Source: Marinomonas colpomeniae
Lineage (GTDB): Bacteria; Pseudomonadota; Gammaproteobacteria; Pseudomonadales; Marinomonadaceae
Direction: 5' to 3'
Assembly (NCBI RefSeq): GCF_014803385.1
Contig: NZ_JACYFC010000002.1
Span: forward strand, 793,727 to 857,726
DNA length: 64,000 bases
A model generated the notes under the pieces. The model searched no databases and was not told the DNA's origin. It worked only from the letters and a program-made list of their open reading frames with translations. The position numbers and the translations under genes were made by a program. Positions 8,998 to 18,050 of the stretch are shown in pieces (within the stretch, counting starts at the first letter, position 1; the number at the start of each line of letters is the position of its first letter).

Positions 8998-9078
8998 GGT
9001 ATTCTGTTATTCAACATTATTTATTCTAATAATAGACCGAAGTATTGTGCATAATCAGGATACTTCTAGGTGAGATGA

Positions 9079-9978
9079 ATGCTACATCAGTTAAAAAACA
9101 ATACATCAAAGACTGCATTAAATGACTTGAATAGTCGAATGTCTGATTTAGGAGGGGTTCCGTCACTTTCTATTTCAGATAAAAAAGGAAGTCTTTTATT
9201 AGCGCATGCTGATTTTGTTGCGTCTGAGGGTAACTTTTCAGTGAATCCTTCACCATTTCTAATGCTAAACCTTTGTACTGGACATATAGGACGTATGAAA
9301 AGAGAAGGGGATGGGCCGTCTTTGGAAGGTGTATTGCGACCAGGAACCGTTGCTTTAGCATTACCCAAAACGATTGCTTCGGGTTATTGGCCTACAACTC
9401 AAATGTTAGGCATTGCTATTAACCTTGATAAATTCATATTAGAAAATGAAGGCTCGATTAATGTAGATAACCTTATTCCTGCAGCATCCAAACTTCATAA
9501 TGATCCATTGTTAAGTGCGGTAATGACCGCATTATGGAGAGATGCAGAAGTACATGGATTATCAGGCGCATTTTTTGAACAAGGCATCAATACATTATTA
9601 AACAGACTGATAGATTTCAAACCTAAAAAAACACAGCAGCCAATAGTTTATCCATTAAATAGAAGAAAATTAGAGCGGGTTTTAGATTTAATAGAAAGCC
9701 GACTTAGCGATGATATAAGAGTAACGGAATTAGCTGATTTAGTAGGGCAAGATGTTCGTTCTTTTACTCGCTCATTTCAGGCATCAACAGGTTTTGCTCC
9801 ATATGCCTACTTTACTATTCGAAGAATAGAATATGCGAAACACCTTTTAACTAGCACATCCGTTTTTATCACAGAGATAGCATTACAAGTTGGCTACGCT
9901 AACCCTAGTAAATTCTCTGCAGCTTTTCGGCGGATTACAGGTTTCACACCTAATTTTTGGCGGAAAAAAAGTATGTAA
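9079..9978 (+). CDS. AraC-family transcriptional regulator of the iron island
   Basis: The protein has 299 residues. The C-terminal 100 form the double helix-turn-helix of AraC/XylS proteins (VTELADLVGQDVRSFTRSFQ, then ITEIALQVGYANPSKFSAAFRRITGFTP). The N-terminal 190 residues are a sensor domain without a recognisable motif. AGGTGAG before the ATG is a good ribosome binding site. Position after hmuTUV and behind its own Fur box suggests it activates the receptor or transport genes when the iron compound is present, in the manner of PchR or YbtA. That role is inferred from context only. Confidence 0.85.
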   Translation: MLHQLKNNTSKTALNDLNSRMSDLGGVPSLSISDKKGSLLLAHADFVASEGNFSVNPSPFLMLNLCTGHIGRMKREGDGPSLEGVLRPGTVALALPKTIASGYWPTTQMLGIAINLDKFILENEGSINVDNLIPAASKLHNDPLLSAVMTALWRDAEVHGLSGAFFEQGINTLLNRLIDFKPKKTQQPIVYPLNRRKLERVLDLIESRLSDDIRVTELADLVGQDVRSFTRSFQASTGFAPYAYFTIRRIEYAKHLLTSTSVFITEIALQVGYANPSKFSAAFRRITGFTPNFWRKKSM

Positions 9979-10127
9979 CTCTTTGTTTTTTTTAAGAAAT
10001 ACATCGCGGTTTCTTAGATATGATAATCTCATCTACTATATGTGGAATCGAGCGTATACCTGCCTCGTAATCTAACGCTATAGCAAGAAAAAATTGAACA
10101 ATACACTTTTCTCGATCGTTATTGCTC

Positions 10128-11036
10128 TTAACGTGATTTTAACCAATTTATAAAAGCCACTGCATTTGGGTTATTGAGCGTGCGTTTAGGGTAGGCAATA
10201 AAATAGGATTGTTTAAGGGGTAGGTTAATATCGTAGAGTTTCACTAATTGGCCACTTTTCAGTTCAGTGTTTATTAGCATTTTCTGGCCTAATAATAAGC
10301 CTCTACTTTGTAGAGCGGCTTCTATCGCCATACTTGAAAGGTTAAAGTGTGGTCCTCCATTGGGCGCTGTGATATTCAAATCAACGGCATCTAGCCAGTC
10401 ATTCCAATCAGGTAAGTTGTCATTGTGATCGCCCCAGTCGACATGAATCATAGGCAATTTTAAAATGGATTGAAGGTAGGCTTTTTCATCATCAGAATGC
10501 TCTACAGATTCTAATAACGTAGGGCTAATCACTAATGAAACCGAGTCAGTGAAAAGTCGCTCTTGTATGAATCCTAAATAATCTTGATCACCAAAACAGA
10601 TGCAGATATCGGATGCTGATTGGTTAAAATCGACTTTCTTATGACTAGCTTCAATTCGTATTTCTAAACCCGGGTTTAGATCCATCCACTGCAAAACATG
10701 AGGCATTAACCATTTTGTCGCTACAGAAGGCAGAGTGGTAATTGTTAAAACATCTGGGTTACTAAATTGCTTGATTTGCTGTTGCCCTAAACGGAGCTTT
10801 TCGAGGCCTTTTTGTACGAATACAAGATAGTTTTCTCCAACATGGGTTAACTTTACACCCATTTTAGAGCGATCAAACAGCACTACGCCTAGGTGTTGTT
10901 CGAGTACTTGAATTTTTTGACTAATCGCTGCGGGCGTTACAAAAAGTTTTTTAGCGGCACTCGCAAAACTACCATATTCAGCGGCGGCTTCAAATGCAAT
11001 TAATGTTCCTAAAGGAGGCAACTGAGTAGGCTTCAT
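10128..11036 (-). CDS. LysR-family regulator (GcvA-like)
   Basis: This 302-residue regulator has an N-terminal winged helix-turn-helix (LIAFEAAAEYGSFASAAKKLFVTPAAISQKIQ and on to LFDRSKMGVKLT). Its effector-binding domain has the GcvA-type ITTLPSVATKWLMPHVLQW. The ATG at 11036 is preferred; a TTG two codons upstream has no better ribosome site. It is divergently transcribed from the oxygenase/deacylase pair across a 135-bp gap, the classic arrangement of a LysR regulator and its target. The effector is unknown but presumably a substrate of that pair. Confidence 0.85.
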   Translation of the reverse strand: MKPTQLPPLGTLIAFEAAAEYGSFASAAKKLFVTPAAISQKIQVLEQHLGVVLFDRSKMGVKLTHVGENYLVFVQKGLEKLRLGQQQIKQFSNPDVLTITTLPSVATKWLMPHVLQWMDLNPGLEIRIEASHKKVDFNQSASDICICFGDQDYLGFIQERLFTDSVSLVISPTLLESVEHSDDEKAYLQSILKLPMIHVDWGDHNDNLPDWNDWLDAVDLNITAPNGGPHFNLSSMAIEAALQSRGLLLGQKMLINTELKSGQLVKLYDINLPLKQSYFIAYPKRTLNNPNAVAFINWLKSR

Positions 11037-11171
11037 AGTCAATAAGTCTTATTTGTGTGCGATATTTTATCAGTAAGTATAACTTAATGATGTGCTAAGA
11101 ATATATCGTTATTAATCGTGTCATCCATAACTTATTCTTTTCGAAGTCGTAAAATTATAAAGGAATTTGAA

Positions 11172-11948
11172 ATGGATCTAGAGCAAGTAATTCAACTGCA
11201 AAAGTACCCAATTAATGACGTCTCATTTCATCAAAAATGTAAGCAAACGTTGGATGAACACGGTGCTCTAGTGTTACCTGACTTTTTATCTGCAGCGGCC
11301 ATCAAACAGGTTATTGAAGAAGGTGAGGCCAAAAAAGAACAGGCTTATTACTCTAAAGACAGCCACAACGTTTTTCTTAAACCGTCAGATCCTGAATTCC
11401 CTGCAGATCATCCTCGTAATAGACAGGTTCAATCGTCTAAGGGTTGTATTACAGACGATCAAATTGCTGCTGATTCACCACTTAGAACACTTTATGACTC
11501 AGAGAACTTCCGTAAGTTTCTAGCGGCGGTGCTTGGAGAAGAGCAGCTTTATAACTACGCCGATCCGTTATCGTCGATCAATCTGCATTATGCGAGTGAA
11601 GGACAAGAGCTAGGTTGGCATTTTGATGAATCCTCTTTTGCGACCACTTTATTATTTCAGAGTCCAGAAGCGGGTGGCGTGTTTGAATACATAGAAAATA
11701 TGCGCGATGCGGATGCGGGTGAAATGAATTACGAAGGCGTAGCAGAAGTATTAGATGGCAAACGAGAAAGTAAAATATTGCACGCAGGCCCAGGCACATT
11801 AGTTATGTTTCGTGGACGCAATGCGATGCACAGAGTAACGCCAACAGAAGGTGCGATTACTCGTATGCTGGTGGTATTAGCGTATAATTCAAAACCAAAT
11901 ATCGAATTATCTGAATCCGCTCGAATGACGTTTTATGGACGTCTTTAA
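11172..11948 (+). CDS. 2-oxoglutarate/Fe(II)-dependent oxygenase, amino-acid hydroxylase-like
   Basis: This is a 258-residue cupin-fold oxygenase. The iron-binding triad can be read as His150-x-Asp152 (in GWHFDESSF) and His220 (in AMHRVTP), with Arg231 as the 2-oxoglutarate anchor. The intact Asp predicts hydroxylation. Related BesD-type halogenases have Gly there. AGGAATTTGAA before 11172 fixes the start; an ORF start 18 codons earlier has no ribosome site. The next gene is 23 bp downstream, so the two are co-transcribed. The family resembles uncharacterised oxygenases related to free-amino-acid hydroxylases. The substrate is not known. Confidence 0.8.
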   Translation: MDLEQVIQLQKYPINDVSFHQKCKQTLDEHGALVLPDFLSAAAIKQVIEEGEAKKEQAYYSKDSHNVFLKPSDPEFPADHPRNRQVQSSKGCITDDQIAADSPLRTLYDSENFRKFLAAVLGEEQLYNYADPLSSINLHYASEGQELGWHFDESSFATTLLFQSPEAGGVFEYIENMRDADAGEMNYEGVAEVLDGKRESKILHAGPGTLVMFRGRNAMHRVTPTEGAITRMLVVLAYNSKPNIELSESARMTFYGRL

Positions 11949-11971
11949 ATTGGCATAGGCAAGGTATTATT

Positions 11972-13084
11972 ATGGGCACCACCGTCACAAATTTGTCGTA
12001 CGGACCGTTAAACTGCAACATAGATTTAGACAGTCCGGGTAAAAGGTTTGGTAACATAAACCTTAATTATTCGAGCCATCAACATGCTTTTAGCGCAATC
12101 CCTATTCCTATTGCCATTATAAAAGGAACAAGAAAGCCAAAAGGAGAAAGAATGCAAAAAGGGGACGAAGGACCGACCGTATTGCTGACCGCAGGTAATC
12201 ATGGAGATGAATACGAAGGGCAATGTATTTTAAGAAGACTGATTCGAGAAATAGATCCATCATCTATTAATGGTCGGTTAATTATACTGCCAGCGTTAAA
12301 TAGCCCAGCCGTTAGAGCGGCCACACGTACGTCACCGTTAGACGGTGGAAACCTTAACCGTTCGTTTCCCGGCGATCCTGATTCTGGCCCTACCAAAGCC
12401 ATCGCGGGATTTATCGTTCAACATCTATTTCCTCTTACTGATCTTGCTGTTGATTTTCACTCAGGTGGTTCAACATCAACCTACGTAAATACAGGTTTTT
12501 TATGTGCAAATACAAATCCCGATTTGCATCGTCGTAATGTTGAATTAATGGAAGTATTTGGCGCGCCTTTTACCATGGTTCTTCCTCCAACAGAGGCTGG
12601 CACAGATATCGATTTCAGTGCTTATCAAGCGGGTGTTCCATTTATTTCATGTGAACTGGGCGGAGCTGGTACCGTCTGCCCAGCCGCATTTAATATCGGT
12701 TGGGCAGGGCTCATGAGAGTACTGGTGAAAAATGATGTGATTGCACATGATCATCCATTTTTATCTGACGTGCCAAATGACAGTTCTGGGACGTGTTTTG
12801 TCGATATAGCCTCAAATTGCACCATGATTACCGCAGCGCATGGCGGTTTATTTGAGCCTTTACACGAACTGGGTAGCTGGGTCGAAAAAGGCCAGAAAGC
12901 CGGATGTACTTATGGCCTTCAAAATTTCATCGAACCGCTTGAAAGTCATACCTTCGAAAGTGATGGCGTCATTGTGATCAAACGCAGAGACACTCTTGTT
13001 CAAAGTGGTGACCATCTTTATTGCGTCGCAGGCAAACTGAGTCGTGAGGAGGTGTTGGCTATGAGTACTAAAGCAGGAAGTTAA
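11972..13084 (+). CDS. Succinylglutamate desuccinylase/aspartoacylase-family deacylase (DoeB-like)
   Basis: This is a 370-residue zinc carboxypeptidase-fold deacylase. Likely zinc ligands are His77 and Glu80 (GNHGDEYEG) and His163 (DFHSGG). GGNLNRSFPG is the conserved Asn-Arg motif that binds the substrate carboxylate. The sequence follows DoeB, the N-acetyl-diaminobutyrate deacetylase of ectoine breakdown, more closely than aspartoacylase. However, no DoeA, DoeC or DoeD neighbour is present. Its partner is an oxygenase instead. The product probably releases an amino acid from an N-acylated form; which one is open. Confidence 0.8.
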   Translation: MGTTVTNLSYGPLNCNIDLDSPGKRFGNINLNYSSHQHAFSAIPIPIAIIKGTRKPKGERMQKGDEGPTVLLTAGNHGDEYEGQCILRRLIREIDPSSINGRLIILPALNSPAVRAATRTSPLDGGNLNRSFPGDPDSGPTKAIAGFIVQHLFPLTDLAVDFHSGGSTSTYVNTGFLCANTNPDLHRRNVELMEVFGAPFTMVLPPTEAGTDIDFSAYQAGVPFISCELGGAGTVCPAAFNIGWAGLMRVLVKNDVIAHDHPFLSDVPNDSSGTCFVDIASNCTMITAAHGGLFEPLHELGSWVEKGQKAGCTYGLQNFIEPLESHTFESDGVIVIKRRDTLVQSGDHLYCVAGKLSREEVLAMSTKAGS

Positions 13085-13110
13085 ATGCGCTGAAACGTTT
13101 TTACATCGTA

Positions 13111-13148
13111 AAAAAACTCTATTTACTGGAAGGAAATAGAGTTTTTTT
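13111..13148. terminator. Bidirectional terminator between convergent operons
   Basis: AAAAAACTCTATTT (13111-13124) pairs perfectly with AAATAGAGTTTTTT (13134-13147). A-rich and T-rich flanks give a U tract in both directions. It serves the deacylase gene on the plus strand and the amino-acid transporter operon on the minus strand. Confidence 0.9.
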
Positions 13149-13182
13149 GTGTACTTGTTATGAGAAAAATGACAAGCAAACA

Positions 13183-13983
13183 TCATTCCCAAAATGCATT
13201 TCTGTCCATGTAGTTTTTCAAGAATTGTTCTAGTCTTGGAGGCTTTTCACCTTGGAATATCTCTTTAGGCGAACCTTTCATAAGAATTTCCCCTTGATCT
13301 AAAAACACAACGGTATCGGCAACTTGTGCTGCAAACCCCATTTCATGGGTCACAACAATCATCGTCATGCCATCTTTCGCGAGATCTTTCATTACCTGAA
13401 GCACTTCACCGACGAGTTCTGGATCAAGAGCAGACGTTGGTTCATCAAACAACATGACCGAGGGTTCCATGGCGAGCGAACGGGCAATCGCAACACGTTG
13501 TTGCTGTCCGCCTGAAAGCTGTGCTGGATAATGTAATGCACGTTCCGCTAGACCTACTTTTTTAAGAATAGCATGGCCTTTTTCGTCGGCTTCGCGTCGA
13601 CTTAACTTCTTCACTCGGACCAATGCTTCCGTAACATTTCCCAATGCCGTCATATGAGGCCAAAGGTTAAATTGTTGGAAGACCATGCCCATATTACGCC
13701 TTACGTGATTAAGCTCGTTCGTGGAGGTTAGTTTTCTTATATCCGTGTCGTCGTTATACCCAAGCATTTCGCCTTCAATATAAATGTTGCCGCTAGAATA
13801 TTGCTCTAAGAAAGCTATGCAACGAAGTAAGGTACTTTTACCTGATCCAGAAGGGCCAATTAGACACATTACTTCAGAAGGTTGTACCTTCAGATCAACG
13901 TTTTTCAATACTTGAGTGGTGCCAAAGTTTTTACTCATTTTTTGAACTTCAACGATAGGAGAGTCTTGTGTTTGTTTATTCAT
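13183..13983 (-). CDS. Polar amino-acid ABC transporter ATP-binding protein (putative histidine importer)
   Basis: This is a 266-residue ABC ATPase of the HisP/GlnQ class. It has Walker [11 protein letters not shown]-loop [14 protein letters not shown], signature LSGGQQQR, Walker [15 protein letters not shown] and switch THEMGFA. The start at 13983 overlaps the permease stop as ATGA, so translation is coupled. A longer reading would run into the permease gene. It is the last gene of an SBP-permease-permease-ATPase operon. A HutC-type operator ahead of that operon points to histidine or a histidine derivative. Confidence 0.88.
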   Translation of the reverse strand: MNKQTQDSPIVEVQKMSKNFGTTQVLKNVDLKVQPSEVMCLIGPSGSGKSTLLRCIAFLEQYSSGNIYIEGEMLGYNDDTDIRKLTSTNELNHVRRNMGMVFQQFNLWPHMTALGNVTEALVRVKKLSRREADEKGHAILKKVGLAERALHYPAQLSGGQQQRVAIARSLAMEPSVMLFDEPTSALDPELVGEVLQVMKDLAKDGMTMIVVTHEMGFAAQVADTVVFLDQGEILMKGSPKEIFQGEKPPRLEQFLKNYMDRNAFWE

Positions 13984-14651
13984 ATTGATCGTTCCATATA
14001 TTTGCTTAAACGTTTTTCTGTCCAACCGCCAAACCGTGATGTTAATTCAGCCAAAATGAGATAAGAGACTGCTAATACGGTTAGTGTTTCGGCGTAGGCG
14101 TAGGTTTCAGCACCGATACCGATTAGGACAAAAGCCAACTCAGGTACGGTAACGATGGAAAGAATCGCCGTTTCTTTACCTAGAATAATCGATACATTAA
14201 CCAGCCCAGGGATGATTAAGACCATCATCTGTGGAATTTGGATACGTACTATTATTTGCAGTCGTGATAAGCCAATAATTTTGGCGGCATCCAACTGACC
14301 TTTTGGAATCGCGTTAAAACCCGCTCGAAACAGCTCTGCGTAATAAGCGCTGCCATTACAAGCTAAGGCAAATATGCCTGCTTCAATCGGTTCTAAATAA
14401 AGGCCTATAGACGGGCCGCCGTAATAGAGTAAGAATAATTGGATGAGAAAAGGTGTACCTCGTATTATTTCTACATAAAGGCGAACAGGGTAACGAAGAA
14501 TTTTTGCCTTAGACATTAACCCCAAGGCGACGACTAAACCGAGTAGCATGGCGATAAAGCAGGCAATAAGAGTACATAAAATCGTGATGCCAAAACCGCT
14601 AGCGATATCGGGTAAATGGTTAAGGATGAGTTGAGCGTCAAATGTCATCAT
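13980..14651 (-). CDS. Polar amino-acid ABC transporter permease 2
   Basis: This is a 223-residue HisM-type permease with about five membrane helices. The EAA loop, which docks the ATPase, reads [16 protein letters not shown]. The early [17 protein letters not shown] is typical of the family. The start at 14651 overlaps the upstream permease stop (ATGA), and its own end overlaps the ATPase start, so all three are translationally coupled. Confidence 0.88.
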   Translation of the reverse strand: MMTFDAQLILNHLPDIASGFGITILCTLIACFIAMLLGLVVALGLMSKAKILRYPVRLYVEIIRGTPFLIQLFLLYYGGPSIGLYLEPIEAGIFALACNGSAYYAELFRAGFNAIPKGQLDAAKIIGLSRLQIIVRIQIPQMMVLIIPGLVNVSIILGKETAILSIVTVPELAFVLIGIGAETYAYAETLTVLAVSYLILAELTSRFGGWTEKRLSKYMERSI

Positions 14652-15307
14652 ACGATTGACCTACTGTTAATGCGTCTTTCTACCCACAGGCCTAACACAG
14701 AGATGGTGCTGTTTAGAATGAAATAAACCAAAGCAGCGGTAAGATAAAATTCAAAAGGCTGGAAATTACTCGCGGCTAAATTCTGCGTGACACGAGTCAG
14801 TTCAACAATACCAATGACGGATATTAATGATGAGGCCTTAACTAAGATGATAGCTTCATTAATGAGAGCCGGAATGGTTAACCGAATAACCTGAGGAAGC
14901 TCAATAAATGCAACTATTTGAAGACGGTTTAAGCCAACCATGATGGCGGATTCTTTTTGGCCCGGTGACAAACTTTGAAAGCCACCTCGTAAAATCTCCG
15001 TAATATAAGCACTGCTACATAAGCCGACACAAACGATTGCAGTCGGTAGCGCTGGCGTATTGATGCCGATTAAAGGCAGGCAATAATAACTTAGCATTAA
15101 CTGAACGAGTAAAGGTACGCCTCTAAAAAACGATACATACAATTTAGTCAAAATACGTAATGGCGTGCTGTTTGATAAACGAGCGGTACACATTATCGTA
15201 CCTATAATTAACCCCAACGTCAGAGCTGAGATGGAAAGGAGTACAGTCATCTGTACCCCTTCCCATAACACAGGTAAAGCTGGGAGGAGCGTAGAAAAAT
15301 CTAGCAT
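14648..15307 (-). CDS. Polar amino-acid ABC transporter permease 1
   Basis: This is a 219-residue HisQ-type permease with about five helices. FFRGVPLLVQLMLSYY lies near residue 60, and the EAA loop is GLNRLQIVAFIELPQV. The start is 18 bp after the binding-protein stop and the end overlaps permease 2. The two permeases would form a heterodimer, as in HisQM. Confidence 0.88.
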   Translation of the reverse strand: MLDFSTLLPALPVLWEGVQMTVLLSISALTLGLIIGTIMCTARLSNSTPLRILTKLYVSFFRGVPLLVQLMLSYYCLPLIGINTPALPTAIVCVGLCSSAYITEILRGGFQSLSPGQKESAIMVGLNRLQIVAFIELPQVIRLTIPALINEAIILVKASSLISVIGIVELTRVTQNLAASNFQPFEFYLTAALVYFILNSTISVLGLWVERRINSRSIV

Positions 15308-15325
15308 TTACAGCTCCGCGAACAA

Positions 15326-16156
15326 TTAAATTTTTGGCACGATTGGTGTTTGTGGTAACTCAATAGCGATTCCAAACCACTTTTTCTGGATCTCAGCCAT
15401 ACGACCATCTTTAGTCATTTTAGCCATGATTTTATTGATCGATTCTATTAGGCTTTTGCTTTCGTCATCGTTACGGAAAACATAACCTGAATAGGCTTCG
15501 GTGCCGAAAGGAGGCATAACCACTTCAAAGTTTTTATGTTGGCTTGCAATATACGCAATGTTTGGTAGTGAATTCGCTACAGCGTCAACGCGGCCAGTCA
15601 TGATTTCAGAGTAGGCTTGGTTGTTATCTACATAAAGTTTGATGTTTGCTGGTTTACTCAGTGTATTTGAAAATGCTTCTAGTTGAGCGGCTGGTGCAGA
15701 GCCTTGTCCTGCTCCAACGTTCATATCTGCAATATCTTCAGACTTCATTATCTTCGTATTACCTTTTCGCTTTAATAGCGCGACAGAGGCGTCTGAAATA
15801 GCGTTCGAGAAACTATAACGCTTCATTCTTGCTGCCGTAATAGACACGGGACCACCAACCATATCGTATTTGTTCGCTTCTAAACCCGGTAAAACGCTTG
15901 TCCAAGGTAAGTCGATATAAGTGACTTTTACGCCTAATTCTTTTCCAACTTCTGTGAAGAAGTCTTTGTTTAAACCTTCATGTTTACCATTAACTAAAAA
16001 GTCGAATGGAGCGAATTGAAGCTCAGTACCGATGACTAACTCACCTTTGGATTTCACATCAGATAAAACATCTGCATGAGCGGTAGTTGCTGCAAGGGTT
16101 GTAGCTAAACTAAATAACGCGATTTTTAACGGTGTCACTATTCTGTTGGCTTTCAT
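15326..16156 (-). CDS. Polar amino-acid ABC transporter substrate-binding protein
   Basis: This is a 276-residue periplasmic binding protein. The signal peptide runs from KIALFSLATTLAA to THA, with mature DVLSDVKSKGELVIG. LVIGTELQFAPFDF, the Asp/Arg amino-acid clamp region near ITAARMKRYSFS, and the C-terminal QKKWFG are hallmarks of the cystine/glutamine/histidine-binding family. GGAG about 10 bases upstream supports the ATG. It is the first gene of its operon, behind a TGTATATACA element. Substrate specificity is not readable from the motifs; histidine or urocanate is inferred from the shared operator. Confidence 0.86.
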   Translation of the reverse strand: MKANRIVTPLKIALFSLATTLAATTAHADVLSDVKSKGELVIGTELQFAPFDFLVNGKHEGLNKDFFTEVGKELGVKVTYIDLPWTSVLPGLEANKYDMVGGPVSITAARMKRYSFSNAISDASVALLKRKGNTKIMKSEDIADMNVGAGQGSAPAAQLEAFSNTLSKPANIKLYVDNNQAYSEIMTGRVDAVANSLPNIAYIASQHKNFEVVMPPFGTEAYSGYVFRNDDESKSLIESINKIMAKMTKDGRMAEIQKKWFGIAIELPQTPIVPKI

Positions 16157-16272
16157 TGTTGGAGATCTCCATTATTAATAATTTACACGAACGTTTGCTG
16201 TCGAATTAAAAGTATTTCTTTAACGCTTCATTTGAAAATAGCTTGTAAGTTATGGCTATTCAAACTCTAAGT

Positions 16273-16282
16273 TGTATATACA
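16273..16282 (-). promoter_or_regulatory. HutC operator, ABC transporter side
   Basis: A perfect TGTATATACA palindrome, the core known for HutC operators in other Proteobacteria, lies 117 bp upstream of the binding-protein start. The same 10-mer recurs before hutF and hutU. Confidence 0.75.
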
Positions 16283-16558
16283 TATATCGTGCCATGTATT
16301 TTAATATATAGCATATAAATTTATTTAATTACCATGATGTAGGTTTTTTGTTTTTTTTTAAAATAATCATAAATGACATGTGACATTAATGCCGCATATA
16401 TCTGGTGCGATATGATGGGTTGATTGATTCAATGCGCTATTTTGGTTCGCTTTTTATTAGCTTACGTTTTGTTGCTTCAATATTTTTTTAGTTATATTTT
16501 CTGTGCCCTACGAGTGTTTCTAGGTTTTTTTAAGATCCATTTTTTTATTAAAAAATAA

Positions 16559-16587
16559 TCGACAAATAGAGTAAATAAAGATATATC
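16559..16587 (+). promoter_or_regulatory. Sigma-70 promoter of the aminotransferase gene
   Basis: A -35 of TCGACA (16559-16564) and a -10 of TATATC (16582-16587) are separated by 17 bp, predicting a start near 16594. The HutC palindrome begins at that point, so a bound repressor would block initiation. Confidence 0.45.
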
Positions 16588-16594
16588 TTTAATA

Positions 16595-16604
16595 TGTATA
16601 TACA
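16595..16604 (+). promoter_or_regulatory. HutC operator, aminotransferase side
   Basis: This perfect TGTATATACA lies 51 bp before the aminotransferase start. The flank TGTATATACATCTAAT is shared with the hutU operator (TGTATATACATCTTAAT), so similarity extends beyond the palindrome. Confidence 0.8.
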
Positions 16605-16655
16605 TCTAATGAGAAAGTCTTACTTTCTTATTGACTACTTTATAGGTGGGGAAAA

Positions 16656-17786
16656 ATGAGCAGCGCATTGTCAGTTGATCATCTAGTGAATAAAAATGTT
16701 ATGGGGTTAGGAGCTTATAATTCAGGCTTATCAGTCGAGGAATTGAAAAAAAAGTATCAAGTTGAAAAAATCGCTAAGTTGGCCAGTAATGAAAATCCGT
16801 TTCCGACTTCTGCTGCCGTTTTGAAGGCATTACTGGGCGCTGATAACCTCAGTCATTACCCAGATCCATACTGCAAAGTCTTAAGTGCAGTGCTGGCACA
16901 GGACCTTGATGTGTCAGAAGACTCCATTGTGGTGGGGAATGGTTCAGAAGACTTGCTTAGTATTATTTCGCGGGTTTTTGTGGAAGTTGGCGATAAAGTT
17001 ATGACGGTTGTGCCTTCTTTCGGACTACATATTAGCTACCCAGTCGCCTGTGGTGCCAACATGCTAATTGCTCACCTAACGGATGATTTAGAGTTTGACC
17101 TCGACAAAATAACCACTATGTTGCGTACAGAAAATCCCAAGCTATTTTTTATCGCCAGCCCTTGTAACCCTGTTGGTTGTAGTCTTAATAGCATAGAAGT
17201 CCAGCTCATTATCGACAGTGTGAGTCATGAGACATTACTTATTTTTGATGAAGCTTATTATGAATATGCAAAAGATGACGAAGATTATCCAGATGTGTTG
17301 TCGTTATTAAAAGCATCAGGAAAGCCATTTGTACTATTAAGAACCTTCTCTAAGGCGTACTCTTTGGCAGGTTTACGAATCGGTTATGGGGTTTTTTATC
17401 CAACAGCATTAGCAGGTTACGTTCATAAATTAAGAACACCTTTCAATGTGAATCGATATGCTCAAAAAGCCGCTATTGCGGCTTTTCATGATCATGAAAA
17501 TTTAGAGAAAACCATTGCTTGGAATAATGTCGAGCGTGAAAAAATGGCATCTGAATTAATTCATTTAGGCTTGTCTCCTAAGTCGTCGAAAGGGAACTAC
17601 TTGTTTTTCGCCACTGATTGGAATGGCGTTGAGCTGGCTCAACGTTTGTTAAGTTATGGTGTGATTGTTAAACCTTGGTTAGAAGAAGGCTACGAAGAGT
17701 ATATTCGTGTTTCTATTGGCGCTAAGGAAGAAAATGAACAGTTTATTGATTGTCTTAGTAAAATTTTAAAAGCATCCGCTAAATAA
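16656..17786 (+). CDS. HisC-like PLP aminotransferase (hut-associated)
   Basis: This 376-residue fold-type I aminotransferase is of the histidinol-phosphate aminotransferase family. The PLP Schiff-base lysine is Lys233 in TFSKAYSLAGLRIGYG. ASNENPF near residue 42, the DEAYYEY Asp/Tyr block, and the C-terminal VSIGAKEENEQF with the carboxylate Arg before it are all present. Its neighbours are hut genes and an importer, not biosynthetic his genes. With a HutC operator in front, a catabolic role on histidine or a related imidazole amino acid is more likely than histidine biosynthesis. GGTGGGG before the ATG is a good ribosome site. Confidence 0.82.
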   Translation: MSSALSVDHLVNKNVMGLGAYNSGLSVEELKKKYQVEKIAKLASNENPFPTSAAVLKALLGADNLSHYPDPYCKVLSAVLAQDLDVSEDSIVVGNGSEDLLSIISRVFVEVGDKVMTVVPSFGLHISYPVACGANMLIAHLTDDLEFDLDKITTMLRTENPKLFFIASPCNPVGCSLNSIEVQLIIDSVSHETLLIFDEAYYEYAKDDEDYPDVLSLLKASGKPFVLLRTFSKAYSLAGLRIGYGVFYPTALAGYVHKLRTPFNVNRYAQKAAIAAFHDHENLEKTIAWNNVEREKMASELIHLGLSPKSSKGNYLFFATDWNGVELAQRLLSYGVIVKPWLEEGYEEYIRVSIGAKEENEQFIDCLSKILKASAK

Positions 17787-17854
17787 AAGGTTCTGAATTA
17801 ATGCCAGATTACACATATTATTCAAAAAAATAATCTCTAATGAATTACGCAGAA

Positions 17855-17898
17855 AGCCTTGAATACCATATCTATGGTAGGAAAGGCTCTCTCTTCTC
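17855..17898 (+). terminator. Hairpin after the aminotransferase gene
   Basis: AGCCTT (17855-17860) and TACCATA (17864-17870) pair across a two-base turn with TATGGTA (17873-17879) and AAGGCT (17883-17888). A pyrimidine-rich run follows. It is a probable terminator separating this gene from hutC. Confidence 0.6.
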
Positions 17899-18050
17899 TT
17901 AATAATCTAAACCCATCAAAGGTAGTATTAGTTGAGTTCTACGTGGTTTAGCTCAACGCATCAGAAGCAAATATTACCTAAGATAGTAAATGCGAGATAC
18001 AATGTAATTCTTAGCATGTACTTTCACTTAATGATTAAACGGAATTCACT

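Larger units (their letters stand above)
16157..16655. other. AT-rich divergent control region of transporter and aminotransferase
   Basis: This 499-bp non-coding stretch separates the divergent transporter operon and aminotransferase gene. It holds two HutC-type palindromes (16273-16282 and 16595-16604) and a readable sigma-70 promoter before the aminotransferase. No ORF or RNA gene is seen. Confidence 0.7.

Noticed and set aside
11172-11948. 2-oxoglutarate-dependent halogenase
   Set aside because: The iron-binding Asp is present (His150-x-Asp152); halogenases of this type need Gly or Ala there.
16656-17786. Histidine biosynthesis gene hisC
   Set aside because: There are no other his biosynthesis genes around; the operator and neighbours are those of histidine breakdown.
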